Below, piece by piece: positions 1 through 9,687 of a stretch of 64,000 nt of DNA (position 1 is the stretch's first letter; each line of letters begins with the position of its first letter). Below the pieces are notes generated by a model. The model saw only the letters and a program-made list of their open reading frames with translations. It was not told the DNA's origin and made no database searches. The stretch is from Geomicrobium sp. JCM 19039. GTDB lineage: Bacteria > Bacillota > Bacilli > Bacillales > Marinococcaceae. The stretch lies in NCBI RefSeq assembly GCF_000698145.1, contig NZ_BAXB01000004.1, forward strand, positions 124,001 to 188,000, given 5' to 3'. The translations under genes and the position numbers were made by a program.

Positions 1-703
1 AAGATCAAATTAAACTACTATTAATTGATGATCATAAGTTATTCCGTGAAGGGGTTAAGCGGATATTAACGATGGAGCACGACTTTGATGTTGTAGCCGA
101 AGGGGACGACGGTGGTGAAGCTGCTGACCTTGTTGCGAGACACCGTCCTGACGTTGTGCTCATGGACATTAATATGCCAGGAGTTAATGGGGTTGAAGCG
201 ACAAAGCAATTAATTGAACGTTTTCCAGAAATTAAAGTGCTTATTCTGTCCATTCACGATGACGAAACGTACGTGACACATGTTCTAAAGACAGGGCTGC
301 CGGCTACTTGTTAAAAGAAATGGATGCAGATGCTTTAATTGAAGCTGTGAAAGTTGTCGGCTCTGGTGGGGCGTACATTCACCCTAAGGTGACGCATAAC
401 TTAATTAAAGAGTACAGAAGGTTAGCGTCTGGAAACGGTGCAAATGCGAACCATGACAGCCATGAAGTTGGGTTTCGAGAGGTCGAATACAGGAAACCTC
501 TTCATATCTTAACGAGGCGTGAATGTGAAGTGTTGCAACTAATGACAGATGGCTTTAGCAACCGGATGATCGGTGAGGATCTGTATATTAGTGAGAAGAC
601 CGTGAAGAACCACGTAAGTAACATTTTGCAGAAGATGAACGTGAACGACCGTACTCAAGCAGTTGTTGAATCAATTAAAAAAGGCTGGGTAAAGGTCCGG
701 TAA
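1..703 (+). CDS. degU: Two-component response regulator DegU (5' end missing, one frame break)
   Basis: DegU is the DNA-binding partner of the DegS kinase and controls degradative enzymes, competence and motility. The window opens a few codons into the gene: the receiver domain reads [18 protein letters not shown], with the phospho-acceptor Asp in [13 protein letters not shown]. The C-terminal LuxR-type helix-turn-helix reads [12 protein letters not shown] and [22 protein letters not shown], almost identical to B. subtilis DegU. The frame breaks at about 294-296 (ggg where gggg is expected, so that [12 protein letters not shown] would be read); adding one G joins both parts. degV follows, as in B. 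subtilis. The break is probably a sequence error. Family assignment is very sure. Confidence 0.95.
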
Positions 704-708
704 ATGAA

Positions 709-746
709 AATGTCGAAGCATAATTATCTGCTTCGACATTTTTTTA
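709..746 (+). terminator. Rho-independent terminator after degU
   Basis: A perfect 12-bp stem (AATGTCGAAGCA / TGCTTCGACATT) with an 8-nt loop is followed by a run of T. It lies 5 bases after the degU stop and separates degU from degV. Confidence 0.9.
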
Positions 747-819
747 TGTAATAACTTTCAATTCAATTCAAAAGGCCTTATAGTTAACATAGGAACAAAA
801 CTGAGAAGTGAGGTCCAGC

Positions 820-1664
820 ATGTCTAAAATAGCGATTGTTACCGACAGCACAGCGTACCTAGACGAAGATACCATTGAACGTTACAATATTACGGTTTTG
901 CCTCTAAGTGTGAATTTTGGTGAGGAAACAATTGAAGAGACGGAGTTAACACCGGAAGCATTTTATGACAAAATGCGCAACGCTCCGGATCTACCAACAA
1001 CGTCCCAACCTGCATTGGGTCATTTCATCGAGAAGTTTGAGCAACTGTCAGAAGATCATGATGCGATTCTTTCTTTTCACCTATCGAGTGGGATTAGTGG
1101 CACATACCAGACGGCAGTGAGCGCTGCGCGTTCCATTGAGTCTGCGAAAGTGTATCCATTTGATAGTGAAATTAGTTGTGAGCCGCAAGCTTTTTACGTG
1201 AAACGAGCCGCAGAAATGGCCGAGCATGGTGACGATATTGACCAGATTTTTGCCAATTTGACAGAATTAAAACAAACAATGCGAGCGTACTTTATCGTTG
1301 ACGACCTTAATCATCTTCATCGCGGAGGCCGGTTAAGCAGTGCCAGCGCTTGATTGGTAGTGCATTGAAGATCAAGCCAATCCTAGCTTTTGAGAATAAA
1401 GTTATTGTTCCATACGAGAAGGTAAGGACATACAAGAAGGCGTTAAATCGTGTGCTTGAGATGTTAGATGAAACTGCGAAAAAAGGGCGGAAAATGAAAG
1501 CATGTGTCATTCATGCAAATGCCCCTGAAGAAGCGGAAAGAATAAAAGCGACGTTAGCGTCGAAGTACGATCAAATTGAAGTGTCTATTTCATACTTCGG
1601 CCCGGTCATTGGCACGCATCTTGGTGAGAAGTCCATTGGTCTTACGTGGTATGATTATGAATAA
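820..1664 (+). CDS. degV: DegV family fatty-acid-binding protein (one frame break)
   Basis: DegV proteins bind a fatty acid and present it to fatty-acid kinase. The N-terminus MSKIAIVTDSTAYL and the SSGISGTYQTA motif are typical, as is HRGGRLSSASALIGSALKIKPIL, which spans the frame break. The break is at 1350-1351: gcttgatt where gctttgatt would keep the frame. With one T restored the protein is 281 residues, the B. subtilis length. The ATG at 820 is chosen over an upstream GTG at 808 because it has a well-spaced aagtgagg and matches the family start. It sits between degU and comFA as in B. subtilis. Confidence 0.92.
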
Positions 1665-1722
1665 AGGCAGTGTAAGCTGTCTCAGTTTATAAATCAGAAT
1701 ATTCTTTAATTGGAGGTGTCAG

Positions 1723-3174
1723 ATGATTTGTGCTTGGATTCGTTCTAGCCTACATGATCAACCGTTTATTGTGCCTGTAGATTGGATAGAAGCGGATGAT
1801 GAGCGACAATCATCACAAGGGTGTATCGCTGAACTTGAAGAACCAGACAAGTATACTTACACGGGACGCGTTCTGCTCATGAACGAATTAGAACACACAC
1901 AAACTGAAATTAGAGAACGTGTCCGATCTGGGGAATACATGCTTGTCCAAGGAATCTCCGTCCAAAAAGGGAGACGCCCGGAATGTCGTCGGTGTGGCAA
2001 CCATAACCGAAAACGTTTTGCTACGAATCGATGTAGTTGGTGTAAATCAAATGAATGTCTGTACTGTCGTGAGTGCATCGGAATGGGCAAAGTGACCCGT
2101 TGCACCCCGCTCGTGGCAGAAACCCATCGCCCAGCATTCCCCGAACAACAACTTCACTGGTCAGGAGCATTAACCCCCATGCAAATGAAAGCATCAGAAC
2201 GGATGGTCCGGTCTTTAAAAGGCATAGCACATCGAGAACAGCTCATCTGGGCAGTTTGTGGAGCTGGGAAGACAGAAATGTTATTCCCTGCCTTAATCGA
2301 AGCGGTTCGCCAACAAAAGATCATTCTAATTGCAACACCGAGAACAGACGTCGTTTTAGAGTTAATTCCTCGTTTGAAGAAAGCTTTTCCCACTCTCCAG
2401 ATTGCTGGGCTTTATGGCGGCAGTGATCAACGTTTCCACAACGCACAGCTCTTTATTTCCACTACCCACCAAACACGACGGTTTCACAATTATTTTGATG
2501 TCGTTATTGTCGATGAAGTCGATGCTTTTCCTTATAGTTATGACTCTACACTTGCCTTCGCTGTTCAAAAATCCTCCACGCGCACAGCACATACATTCTA
2601 TTTAAGTGCAACACCAGACAAAAAGTTAGCGAAGCGCCTCGGATCGACAGGGCAAATTGTGAAAGTGAAACGTAGGTTTCACGGCTATCCATTACCGACC
2701 CCGAGATTTTGCTGGATCGGAAATTGGAAACGAGAATATGAAAAGACGAAGACGAGTCGGTATGTACTCAATTGGATTTCAAAAAAAGATGAGGCACGGA
2801 GGAGAACATTAATCTTTGTCCCTAATCGGTCGATGGCAGAGAAACTAGCTGAGTTCATCGGTCGTTCGGACATCACTTCCGTGCATAGTGAAGACCCTAG
2901 CCGTAAAGAAATTGTTGAACAGTTTCGCCGAGGAGAGTATCAACATTTATTTACGACGACGATTCTAGAGCGAGGTGTGACGTTTCCGTCGATTGACGTC
3001 GCTGTGTTCGGTGCAGAAGATGATATCTTTACAACAGCAGCACTTGTACAAATTGCAGGAAGAGCAGGCAGGAGCTCCGCTGACCCAACCGGCGATGTCG
3101 TGTTTTTTCATTACGGCAAAACGAAGGCAATGGTGAGTGCTGCGAGAATGATCAAGGAGATGAATCGCTCATGA
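1723..3174 (+). CDS. comFA: Competence DNA helicase ComFA
   Basis: ComFA is the membrane-associated, DEAD-box-like ATPase that helps pull single-stranded DNA through the competence channel. The 483-residue product has an N-terminal zinc cluster (CRRCGN, CSWC, CLYCREC; roughly residues 86-120), Walker A AVCGAGKTEM, a DEVD-type Walker B (VIVDEVDAFPY) and the helicase motifs SATPDKK and QIAGRAGRSS. The start follows a good ttggaggtg ribosome-binding site. It overlaps comFC by four bases (ATGA); no comFB lies between them. ComK control is likely from the family, but I did not resolve a ComK box. Confidence 0.95.
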   Translation: MICAWIRSSLHDQPFIVPVDWIEADDERQSSQGCIAELEEPDKYTYTGRVLLMNELEHTQTEIRERVRSGEYMLVQGISVQKGRRPECRRCGNHNRKRFATNRCSWCKSNECLYCRECIGMGKVTRCTPLVAETHRPAFPEQQLHWSGALTPMQMKASERMVRSLKGIAHREQLIWAVCGAGKTEMLFPALIEAVRQQKIILIATPRTDVVLELIPRLKKAFPTLQIAGLYGGSDQRFHNAQLFISTTHQTRRFHNYFDVVIVDEVDAFPYSYDSTLAFAVQKSSTRTAHTFYLSATPDKKLAKRLGSTGQIVKVKRRFHGYPLPTPRFCWIGNWKREYEKTKTSRYVLNWISKKDEARRRTLIFVPNRSMAEKLAEFIGRSDITSVHSEDPSRKEIVEQFRRGEYQHLFTTTILERGVTFPSIDVAVFGAEDDIFTTAALVQIAGRAGRSSADPTGDVVFFHYGKTKAMVSAARMIKEMNRS

Positions 3175-3859
3175 TTGCATGTGCCTATTGTGGAAAAGTT
3201 GATTCTCCGCTTCCAAGTTGGGCAACATTTTTTGTCGTAAACGACAACAACCTTTGTGGTCGATGTGCAGAACATCTAGAAAAGCTCGAATCACCGTGGT
3301 GTGAAGTGTGTAGTAGACCGATGAAAGAAAACGGCATTTGCAGTGATTGCAACCGTTGGGAATCGAGTGCGAAGTGGGCTGGGTTAATCCAAAGGAATCG
3401 GTCGGTTTTTCAGTATAATGAGTGGATGCAAGGATATTTGGCGCAGCTCAAATATCGGGGAGATGCTGCACTTGCTGATGTGTTTGCCCGTAACCTGCAA
3501 CGTATCTACCGTCAACAATTCGACCGATGTTTACTCGTCCCGATCCCGTTAAGTGAACAACGAATGAGCGAAAGAGGTTCAATCAGAGTGAGGCTCTAGC
3601 AAATTTTTTCCCTGAGAAAGTAGCGGATGTTTTAGCACGAACCGTCCATGAAGATAAAATGAGTAAACAAGGTCGTAAGGGTAGGCTTTCAGGAAATGCC
3701 CGACCTTTCGTTGTCGTGAATGCTAACCCAATTCTGAATCAACATGTTCTACTCATCGATGACGTATATACGACGGGAAGCACCGTTAGAAAAGCCGCAA
3801 AGCCATTGCTTGAAAAAGGAGCGATCAGTGTTTCTTCATTAACATTAGTGCGTAGTTAA
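3171..3859 (+). CDS. comFC: ComF family phosphoribosyltransferase-like protein (one frame break)
   Basis: ComFC is a late-competence protein with a type I phosphoribosyltransferase fold and an N-terminal zinc ribbon (CAYCGK, CGRCAE, CEVCSRPM, CSDC). The PRPP-binding signature is seen as VLLIDDVYTTGSTVRKAA near the C-terminus. The frame breaks at 3578-3579 (ggttcaat; ggtttcaat restores GFNQSEALANFF). With one T added the product is 229 residues, normal for the family. Translationally coupled to comFA. Confidence 0.92.
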
Positions 3860-3895
3860 TTTCTGTTTCTTTTGTCCTATTATTGCCCTAGTTAC

Positions 3896-3923
3896 TAAAC
3901 CGCAACCCGAAGATGACCGATAG
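3896..3923 (+). promoter_or_regulatory. Candidate sigma-D promoter for yvyF-flgM operon
   Basis: TAAA (3896-3899), 16 bases, then ACCGATAG (3916-3923), close to the sigma-D consensus TAAA-N15-GCCGATAT. It lies about 35 bases upstream of the yvyF start, where a flagellar-class promoter is expected. Consensus match only. Confidence 0.55.
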
Positions 3924-3957
3924 TAATAGTAGAAGAGTGCTTTTGGAGGTGCCGAGC

Positions 3958-4368
3958 ATGGCAGAGTTGATGAATTGCAAATCGTGTGGCAATCTGTACG
4001 TAAAGACGATTCGAGATGTTTGTGATTCATGCTGGGGTGAGGCAGAAAAGCGATTTGAACGTGTCTACCAATTTGTAAAGAAGAGAGAAAACCGTAAAGC
4101 GACCATACAAGAGACATCAGACCATACGAATGTAACAGAAAGCGAGATCTTGGATTATGTGCGCACTGGACGAATTCAACTAACAGACTTACCTGGATTT
4201 AATTGGCCATGTCACTTTTGTGGCAACCCAACTCGAAGCGGCCAACTGTGCCCTGCGTGTGAAAAACGGTTGTCTGAAGATCTTCATAAAAGCATGTCCC
4301 CAGTCGAAGGTTCAGGGGAGCGAGCTTACTGGGTAAAAAACGAGCATCACGAAAGGAGAAAATCATGA
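3958..4368 (+). CDS. yvyF: YvyF family flagellar operon zinc-ribbon protein
   Basis: The product is a 136-residue protein with two zinc-ribbon-like CxxC pairs (CKSCGN ... CDSCW near the N-terminus; CHFCGN ... CPACEK near the C-terminus) and a central helix-turn-helix-like stretch (TNVTESEILDYVRTGRI). This is the YvyF protein found at the head of flgM operons in Bacillaceae; its biochemical role is unclear, with regulation of late flagellar genes suspected. The ATG at 3958 is chosen over 3913 because of the strong ttttggaggtg site and family alignment. It overlaps flgM by four bases. Confidence 0.85.
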   Translation: MAELMNCKSCGNLYVKTIRDVCDSCWGEAEKRFERVYQFVKKRENRKATIQETSDHTNVTESEILDYVRTGRIQLTDLPGFNWPCHFCGNPTRSGQLCPACEKRLSEDLHKSMSPVEGSGERAYWVKNEHHERRKS

Positions 4369-4624
4369 AAATCCCTTCTTTTGGATCAATTAATCAATAC
4401 TATAAACAATCGCAAGTGAAATCAACACCCGCAAGTAAAGGGGAAGCTAAACAAGATCGTGTAGAAATTTCTCAAGCGGCAAAAGAGATGCAATCAGGGA
4501 AAGTAGACCCGGCAAGAGAGCAGAGAATACAAGAGCTGCAAGCGAAAATTGATGCGGGTGAGTACCGGTAGATGAGCGAGCGGTAGCAAAGAAATTTTAT
4601 GATTATTGGAATGAAGAACGATGA
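4365..4624 (+). CDS. flgM: Anti-sigma-D factor FlgM (one frame break)
   Basis: FlgM binds sigma-D and blocks late flagellar transcription until it is exported or degraded. The readable first part (KQDRVEISQAAKEMQ) is the family core. The uninterrupted frame stops early at 4571, but adding one G at 4567-4568 (accggtag to accgggtag) continues it as VDERAVAKKFYDYWNEER and ends with a TGA at 4622-4624 that overlaps the flgN start. The repaired protein is 86 residues, the usual FlgM length, and this conserved helix is the sigma-binding part. The break is therefore most likely a sequence error. Confidence 0.88.
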
Positions 4625-5151
4625 GTAGCAGAGAGGAAGTTACCGTGAGTGTCGTAAACGAATTAGCTAACGCATTCGAACAGCTTGAACAACGGCATCT
4701 TTATCTTTTGGAGTTAGCTGAGCGTAAAACGGAAGAAATAAAGCAAGCCAATGTAAAGGCAATCCAAGAGGTTGTGAAGTTTGAACGTGAGCAAGTAAAA
4801 AATGTTCGGCGACTTGAACGTGATCGTCAACAAATGACAGCGCGTGTTATGAAAGAATTTGTGCCACACGAGCCTTCGGAAGCACCGATGAGCGAGTGGG
4901 TGAACAAGTTGCCTCACGAGGAACAATCTCTGCTTGCGCAACGTTCATCCACGCTTCTTGCAGCCATCGAACTATTGAAAGAGCGCAATGAATTGAACCA
5001 AGAATTGCTGTCCGATAGCTTAGCTGTCGTTCAATCGACACTACAAATGATTCAGCCTGATGAAGAGGCGATTGCTTATGCACCTGCAGGGTCTTCGGCG
5101 AAAGGGAAAAACGATTATCAACGATATTCAGCCTTTGATTCAAAGGCGTAG
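4621..5151 (+). CDS. flgN: Flagellar export chaperone FlgN
   Basis: FlgN (YvyG) is the cytosolic chaperone for the hook-filament junction proteins FlgK and FlgL. The 176-residue product is almost all helical, with a long N-terminal coiled coil (ELANAFEQLEQRHLYLLELAERK begins it) and a second helical part ending before the loosely conserved tail. It lies directly between flgM and flgK, as in B. subtilis, and overlaps flgM. Identification rests on context, length and helical pattern, since the family is poorly conserved. Confidence 0.85.
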   Translation: MSSREEVTVSVVNELANAFEQLEQRHLYLLELAERKTEEIKQANVKAIQEVVKFEREQVKNVRRLERDRQQMTARVMKEFVPHEPSEAPMSEWVNKLPHEEQSLLAQRSSTLLAAIELLKERNELNQELLSDSLAVVQSTLQMIQPDEEAIAYAPAGSSAKGKNDYQRYSAFDSKA

Positions 5152-5166
5152 AAAGGGGAGGTTGTG

Positions 5167-6576
5167 ATGGGTTCTACATTCCATGGGTTGCACACCGCAT
5201 ACAAAGGATTAATGGCACAACAACAAGCATTAAAGACGACTGGACATAATATTGCAAATGCCAATACCCCAGGCTATTCACGTCAACGTGTGAATTTTTC
5301 AGCCTCACAAGCATTCCCGGCACCGGGTATGAATGCACCCTCGATTCCAGGTCAAATTGGCACGGGTGTAGACGTGGATTCTGTACAACGGATTCGCAAT
5401 GAATTTCTTGATCAGCAATTTCGCGGAGAACACGGCAAAGCTGGGTATTGGGAGAAGGTTCACGAATCGTACATACGAATGGAAGACATTATGAACGAAC
5501 CAACTGATCATGGACTTAGCAGCGTGATGGACGAGTTTTGGCAGGCGTTGCAAGTGCTCGCTGATAATCCGAACGATAACAGTGCGAGAGAAGTCGTTCG
5601 TCAACAAGGAGAAGCGCTCGCAGATACGTACAACTATATGCAAAGTTCATTACGGACTGTTCAAAATGAACTAGATAAAGAACTTGAAGCATCAGTGCAA
5701 AAAGTGAACAACTTGATGCAACAAATTCAAGATTTGAGCAACGATATTAACCGGATGGAACCTCACGGGTATGTTCCGAATGATTTATACGATCAACGAG
5801 ACCGGCTCATTGATGAACTTTCGGAGTACTTGCCTATTGAAGTTGAGCGGGTAGAGGGAGCCGGTGGGAACAGCCATCCAATTGCGATGGGACCGATTCA
5901 GATTCACCTTACTGATGCGAATGGTGACCGTATCGGAAATGGGCCGATTGTTGGTGGCGAAGATGGGTATGTAGCTATTGAATACCCAGAAGTTGCAGAT
6001 GGTGAACCTCGTGAGATTACGATTGCTGGGGTCACAGACTTAGGAAACTTAGGGAAGATTAGCGCATTGCACCAAAGCGTTCACGATACGTACCCGAATA
6101 TGATGGGTGATCTTCAGGACATGATGAGTTCGTTTGTTGATGCGTTTAACGGTGTACACAATGATGGAAGTGAGGAACCAGTCGATTTCTTTAATTTCTC
6201 AGGTGATACCCTTGAGCTCAGTGAAGCGATTCGTGAAAATATTCAAAACATCAATGCAGGTTCTTCCGGCAGTAGTGACGGCTCGAACGCTTTATTGCTT
6301 GCAGCTGAGATTGATGAACTTGCAGAAGGATACCGTACGATCATCGGACAGATGGCGGTAAAGACGAGCAATGCTGCTCGAAATGACTATAACAGCCAAT
6401 CTAGACTATCAACAATTGATGGCAATCGGATGGCGATGAGTGCGGTTAGTTTAGACGAAGAGATGGTCAACATGATTACTTTTCAGCATGCGTACAACGC
6501 AGCTGCGCGCCAAATTACAGTCATTGATGAAATGCTCGATACGATTATTAACCGTATGGGTGTGGTCGGACGATAA
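5167..6576 (+). CDS. flgK: Flagellar hook-associated protein 1 FlgK
   Basis: FlgK forms the first ring of the hook-filament junction. The N-terminus has the axial-protein signature (GLMAQQQALKTTGHNIANAN, then TPGYSRQRV), and the C-terminus has the matching helix (VSLDEEMVNMITFQHAYNAA ending RMGVVGR). The protein is 469 residues from ATG 5167, a little shorter than B. subtilis FlgK in the middle variable region. A GTG at 5164 in frame is a possible alternative; ggggagg lies at 5155-5161. Followed by flgL after a short gap. Confidence 0.95.
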   Translation: MGSTFHGLHTAYKGLMAQQQALKTTGHNIANANTPGYSRQRVNFSASQAFPAPGMNAPSIPGQIGTGVDVDSVQRIRNEFLDQQFRGEHGKAGYWEKVHESYIRMEDIMNEPTDHGLSSVMDEFWQALQVLADNPNDNSAREVVRQQGEALADTYNYMQSSLRTVQNELDKELEASVQKVNNLMQQIQDLSNDINRMEPHGYVPNDLYDQRDRLIDELSEYLPIEVERVEGAGGNSHPIAMGPIQIHLTDANGDRIGNGPIVGGEDGYVAIEYPEVADGEPREITIAGVTDLGNLGKISALHQSVHDTYPNMMGDLQDMMSSFVDAFNGVHNDGSEEPVDFFNFSGDTLELSEAIRENIQNINAGSSGSSDGSNALLLAAEIDELAEGYRTIIGQMAVKTSNAARNDYNSQSRLSTIDGNRMAMSAVSLDEEMVNMITFQHAYNAAARQITVIDEMLDTIINRMGVVGR

Positions 6577-6595
6577 TGGAAAGTGAGGGAGAACG

Positions 6596-7650
6596 ATGCG
6601 GGTAACGCAAACGATGATTGCCAATCAGACGCTTCGCCACATTCAGAGCAACTATTCACAGATCTCAAAATACCAAGATCAACTTGCGACAGGTAAGAAG
6701 ATTAGCCGTGCGTCACAGGACCGGTTGCTGCGACAAGTGGGATGTTTTATCGCACGCAAGTCCGGGAGATCGAACAGTTTCAGAGAAACATTTCTTCGGC
6801 GCAAACGTGGGTAGAGACGAGTGATCAGGCTGTTTATGACGTGAACCTTGCAATGCAGCGGGTACGAGAACTGACTGTACAAGCGTCTAATGATACATAC
6901 GATGAGACGCAACGAGCGGCTGTTGCTGAAGAGATCGCACAAATTATCGACCATATTGCTGATGTCGGTAATACGCAAGTAAATAAGAAATATATTTTCA
7001 ACGGTACGAATGCAGGAGATAAGCCTGTCGATCAAGCTGAATTCGACATAAGTATTGAACAATTTACGGAAATGGAAGACCGGAACGGTGCGGTGCTTTA
7101 TTACGAAGGCAACGTTTATGTTTGGAGTGATGGTGTCTTCTCCTCAGACAATGAAGATCTTCCCGACATAAGCATTGAAGATTTCGGTGAAAGTGTCGAT
7201 CCCGAACAGGCGGTTCTATTTGGACCGAATGCAATTCAGATGAACGGCGAAAACGTTAATCTTGAACTCATGAAAGATGTAGAAATTCCAGTGAATGTAA
7301 ACGGGAATGACGTGTTTAGTCATGAGATGTTTGGGGATCTCATTCTATTGCAGCGAGCGATGACCGATGAAGGGGCAGATATTGGCAGTCACCTGCAAAC
7401 GGTGGACCGGCATATGGACGATATTCTTACGGTAGAAGCACAAATTGGTGCGAAACAAAACCGTATCGACCTCACCGAGGCGCGTATGGACCAGCAATTT
7501 GTTACGGCGACAAGAATTATGTCTGATAATGAGGATGCAGATATATCAGCTGCGATCATAAACCTCGTTATACACGAAAGTGTCTTGAACGCTTCTTTAG
7601 GTGCAGGTGCAAGAATTATGCAACCGAGCCTTATGGATTTTCTACGCTAA
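6596..7650 (+). CDS. flgL: Flagellar hook-associated protein 3 FlgL (one frame break)
   Basis: FlgL forms the second junction ring and is related to flagellin. The start MRVTQTMIANQTLRHIQSNY and the conserved SRASQDP-VAATSGMFYRTQ are seen, the latter across a frame break at 6721-6722 (accgg where acccgg fits). The C-terminal helix (INLVIHESVLNASLGAGARIMQPSLMDFLR with a break for brevity at residue 20 in practice) closes the protein at about 351 residues, longer than the roughly 300 of B. subtilis because of an acidic central domain. A strong terminator follows. yviE, which normally separates flgL and fliW, is missing. Confidence 0.92.
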
Positions 7651-7696
7651 AAGAACCGTAACAGGATTTCAATAATCCTTGTTACGGTTCTTTTAT
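7651..7696 (+). terminator. Terminator after flgL
   Basis: Long inverted repeat AAGAACCGTAACAGGATT / AATCCTTGTTACGGTTCTT with a T-rich tail begins directly after the flgL stop and ends the yvyF-flgL operon. Confidence 0.88.
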
Positions 7697-7833
7697 TTGT
7701 GGTGAATCATGATTCCTGTGTAAGCGATGTCAAGTCTCTTGAAGTACGGGAAGTGCTATTTCGCCTTTCGAACGAACCGTAAATCAGTTAGAATAGAGGA
7801 AAGTTTATCCAATAAAGTGAAGGTGATGTTGCG

Positions 7834-8277
7834 TTGAAAGTAAGTACAAAATATTTTGGAGAAGTGGAAAGCAATCTTACAGAAGTTATACAATTTCCAT
7901 ATGGATTGCCAGGATTTGAACGAGAGAAGCAGTTTATCCTCCTGCCATTTGGGACAGACACTGACTCTCCTTTTCACGTGTTGCAGTCGATCACCCGAGC
8001 GGAAGTCGCGTTTATCGTTGCGGATGTGTTTCAATTTTTCCCAGAATACGAAGTGGAAATTTCAGAAAGCGACGTACTCGCGCTAGAATTGGAAAATGAA
8101 TACCGGACAGCGCTTTGGGGGTTGATTACCATTAAAGAGCCTTTTGCTGAGTCAACAATGAATTTGGTTGCTCCTGTTGTCATAAATGTGGATAAAAAGC
8201 TAGCAAAGCAGTCATTTAAAGATCAAACTACGTATACACGCAAGGAACGTCTTTTCCGACAGGTGAAGGAGGGGTAA
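7834..8277 (+). CDS. fliW: Flagellar assembly factor FliW
   Basis: FliW binds and sequesters CsrA and is itself titrated by flagellin, which couples flagellin translation to secretion. The product is 147 residues with the family motifs [28 protein letters not shown] and [14 protein letters not shown]. Translation starts at TTG 7834, seven bases after aaggtgat; no ATG fits. It is followed four bases later by csrA, the standard pairing, but the flagellin gene it normally regulates is not nearby. Confidence 0.93.
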   Translation: MKVSTKYFGEVESNLTEVIQFPYGLPGFEREKQFILLPFGTDTDSPFHVLQSITRAEVAFIVADVFQFFPEYEVEISESDVLALELENEYRTALWGLITIKEPFAESTMNLVAPVVINVDKKLAKQSFKDQTTYTRKERLFRQVKEG

Positions 8278-8281
8278 CCAT

Positions 8282-8506
8282 ATGCTCGTTTTGACGCGTA
8301 AAGCCGACGAAGCCATCAAAATTGGCGATCAAGTCGAAATTAAGATTATTGGCATTGATAACGATCAAGTAAAAATAGGCATTGAAGCTCCTAAGCATAT
8401 TGATATTCATAGAAAAGAAATTTATATAGAAATTCAAGAAGAAAATAAAGCAGCTGCGATGATTTCTGAGGAACTTTTTTCCCAGATTCGTAATCTGAAA
8501 AACTAG
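8282..8506 (+). CDS. csrA: Translational regulator CsrA
   Basis: CsrA is a small dimeric RNA-binding protein that blocks flagellin (hag) translation by binding GGA-containing hairpins in the leader. The 74-residue product starts [16 protein letters not shown] and has the conserved [19 protein letters not shown] segment. A ggagggg site precedes the ATG. It forms an operon with fliW. Confidence 0.96.
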   Translation: MLVLTRKADEAIKIGDQVEIKIIGIDNDQVKIGIEAPKHIDIHRKEIYIEIQEENKAAAMISEELFSQIRNLKN

Positions 8507-8839
8507 CATAAATAATAGATATATAGATTAAATAATGAAATATAAGTCCAAACGCATATATTTGTGAAATTTTCTGTGTGAAACCTGTATGTTGAATATG
8601 ATGTTTTGTCTTAAAAATAATTCCAAAACACTAGTTCTATTCTCCGTGCCAGCCTGTTCCCTAATTTTGTCATGATTATTGCACCTTGCCCAGGTTGATG
8701 ATCATTGTTAATCTTTCAACGAGAAGGTGTTAACTATCTGTTTGTTCTCTTGGTTTTATCACGAATTATGGTTCTTAAGTCTTAATTATAAAATAAGCAA
8801 ACGTTTGATTAAGGATCGATGATGAAGGAGGGATCATTC
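8507..8839. other. Gene-free AT-rich stretch where flagellin would be expected
   Basis: No open frame, RNA gene or clear terminator is seen between csrA and the next gene. In most Bacillaceae hag follows csrA here. The stretch is AT-rich; AAACGTTTGATT near 8801 resembles half of a cre site but lacks the outer bases. Confidence 0.6.
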
Positions 8840-9577
8840 ATGCAAATCTCTGCCCGACCCCGCCCAGGGAAGAAGGCGGAACCCTCTCGCCCTTTTCTTT
8901 GGCTACAACTAGGTGGAAAAAGGAATGATGAATACTTACTCACAGCATTAAAGGCAATCGGATTTGATGCTGAATATTTCGAACATACACCAGTTCGAGC
9001 CGATGAACTCCGAACACGAGTTACTTTGCTCGCAAAGGAAGAGAGTTTTCGCATATTAGAAAGTAGTGAGTTGCGAAAATTAATGAGAGACTACCGGATC
9101 CTTGCGGCAATTCCCGCTGATACCCCGGACCTATTGAGAAAAGCCGTTCATTCGGATATTTCAACACTCATTTGTATTAATCAAACCTCTAGACAAATTG
9201 CGCAACATTTTGCCGTTGCCAATGATTATTCGTCATACGTTGATCCACTTCTACAGATGGAACTCGTCGAAGTTCTTCGTCTGAATCGTGGTTCACTGCG
9301 AGATGAGAAACCGTTTAAGATCACGAAAAACGATGAAGACAATGACGCGCTCAAGCTTGACCACGCGAAGGCGTCAATGAGACTGACGGCTTCAGAGTGC
9401 AGAGTATTAGACTCGATTTTAAAAGGTAAAAGTAACCGAAAGATTGCTGAAGATGACTTTTTGAGCGTTTCAACAGTAAATAATCATGTGAGTCAATTAA
9501 CGAAAAAGATCAATGCAAATGATCGTACCCACGCCATTAAGCGCGTGATTCAGCTCGGTTGGCTTCGGTCAGGCTGA
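8840..9577 (+). CDS. Orphan DegU-like LuxR-family regulator with degenerate N-terminal domain
   Basis: The C-terminal 65 residues (LTASECRVLDSIL, then SVSTVNNHVSQLTKKINAND, RTHAIKRVIQLGWL) are a LuxR-type helix-turn-helix very close to that of DegU at the window start. The N-terminal part of about 130 residues has receiver-like length and alternating hydrophobic strands, but I see no phospho-acceptor Asp motif such as DxxMP, so it is probably an unphosphorylated or ligand-driven relative. The ATG at 8840 follows aaggaggg at 8825-8832; an ATG at 8819 is in frame but overlaps that site. No kinase gene is adjacent. Its place in the flagellar cluster suggests a motility role, which is inference. 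Confidence 0.75.
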   Translation: MQISARPRPGKKAEPSRPFLWLQLGGKRNDEYLLTALKAIGFDAEYFEHTPVRADELRTRVTLLAKEESFRILESSELRKLMRDYRILAAIPADTPDLLRKAVHSDISTLICINQTSRQIAQHFAVANDYSSYVDPLLQMELVEVLRLNRGSLRDEKPFKITKNDEDNDALKLDHAKASMRLTASECRVLDSILKGKSNRKIAEDDFLSVSTVNNHVSQLTKKINANDRTHAIKRVIQLGWLRSG

Positions 9578-9587
9578 CTCCGTTCGC

Positions 9588-9614
9588 TAAACAAATCTTG
9601 AAAAGCTCCGATAC
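9588..9614 (+). promoter_or_regulatory. Candidate sigma-D promoter
   Basis: TAAA (9588-9591), exactly 15 bases, then TCCGATAC (9607-9614), six of eight matching GCCGATAT. It lies upstream of the unknown gene at 9688 and yjfB, and indicates expression with the late flagellar genes. Confidence 0.55.
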
Positions 9615-9687
9615 TATAAGTAACACAACGAGCGAAGTGAGGAGCTAGCTCGCTCGTTGCAGACTTTCGAACACGCGGAGATGGTCA

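Noticed and set aside
2073-2426. 117-residue open frame inside comFA
   Set aside because: It is an overlapping frame of the comFA coding region with no family resemblance.
8795-8812. cre (CcpA) site before the orphan regulator
   Set aside because: Only the AAACGTTT core fits; the outer conserved bases of the consensus are missing.
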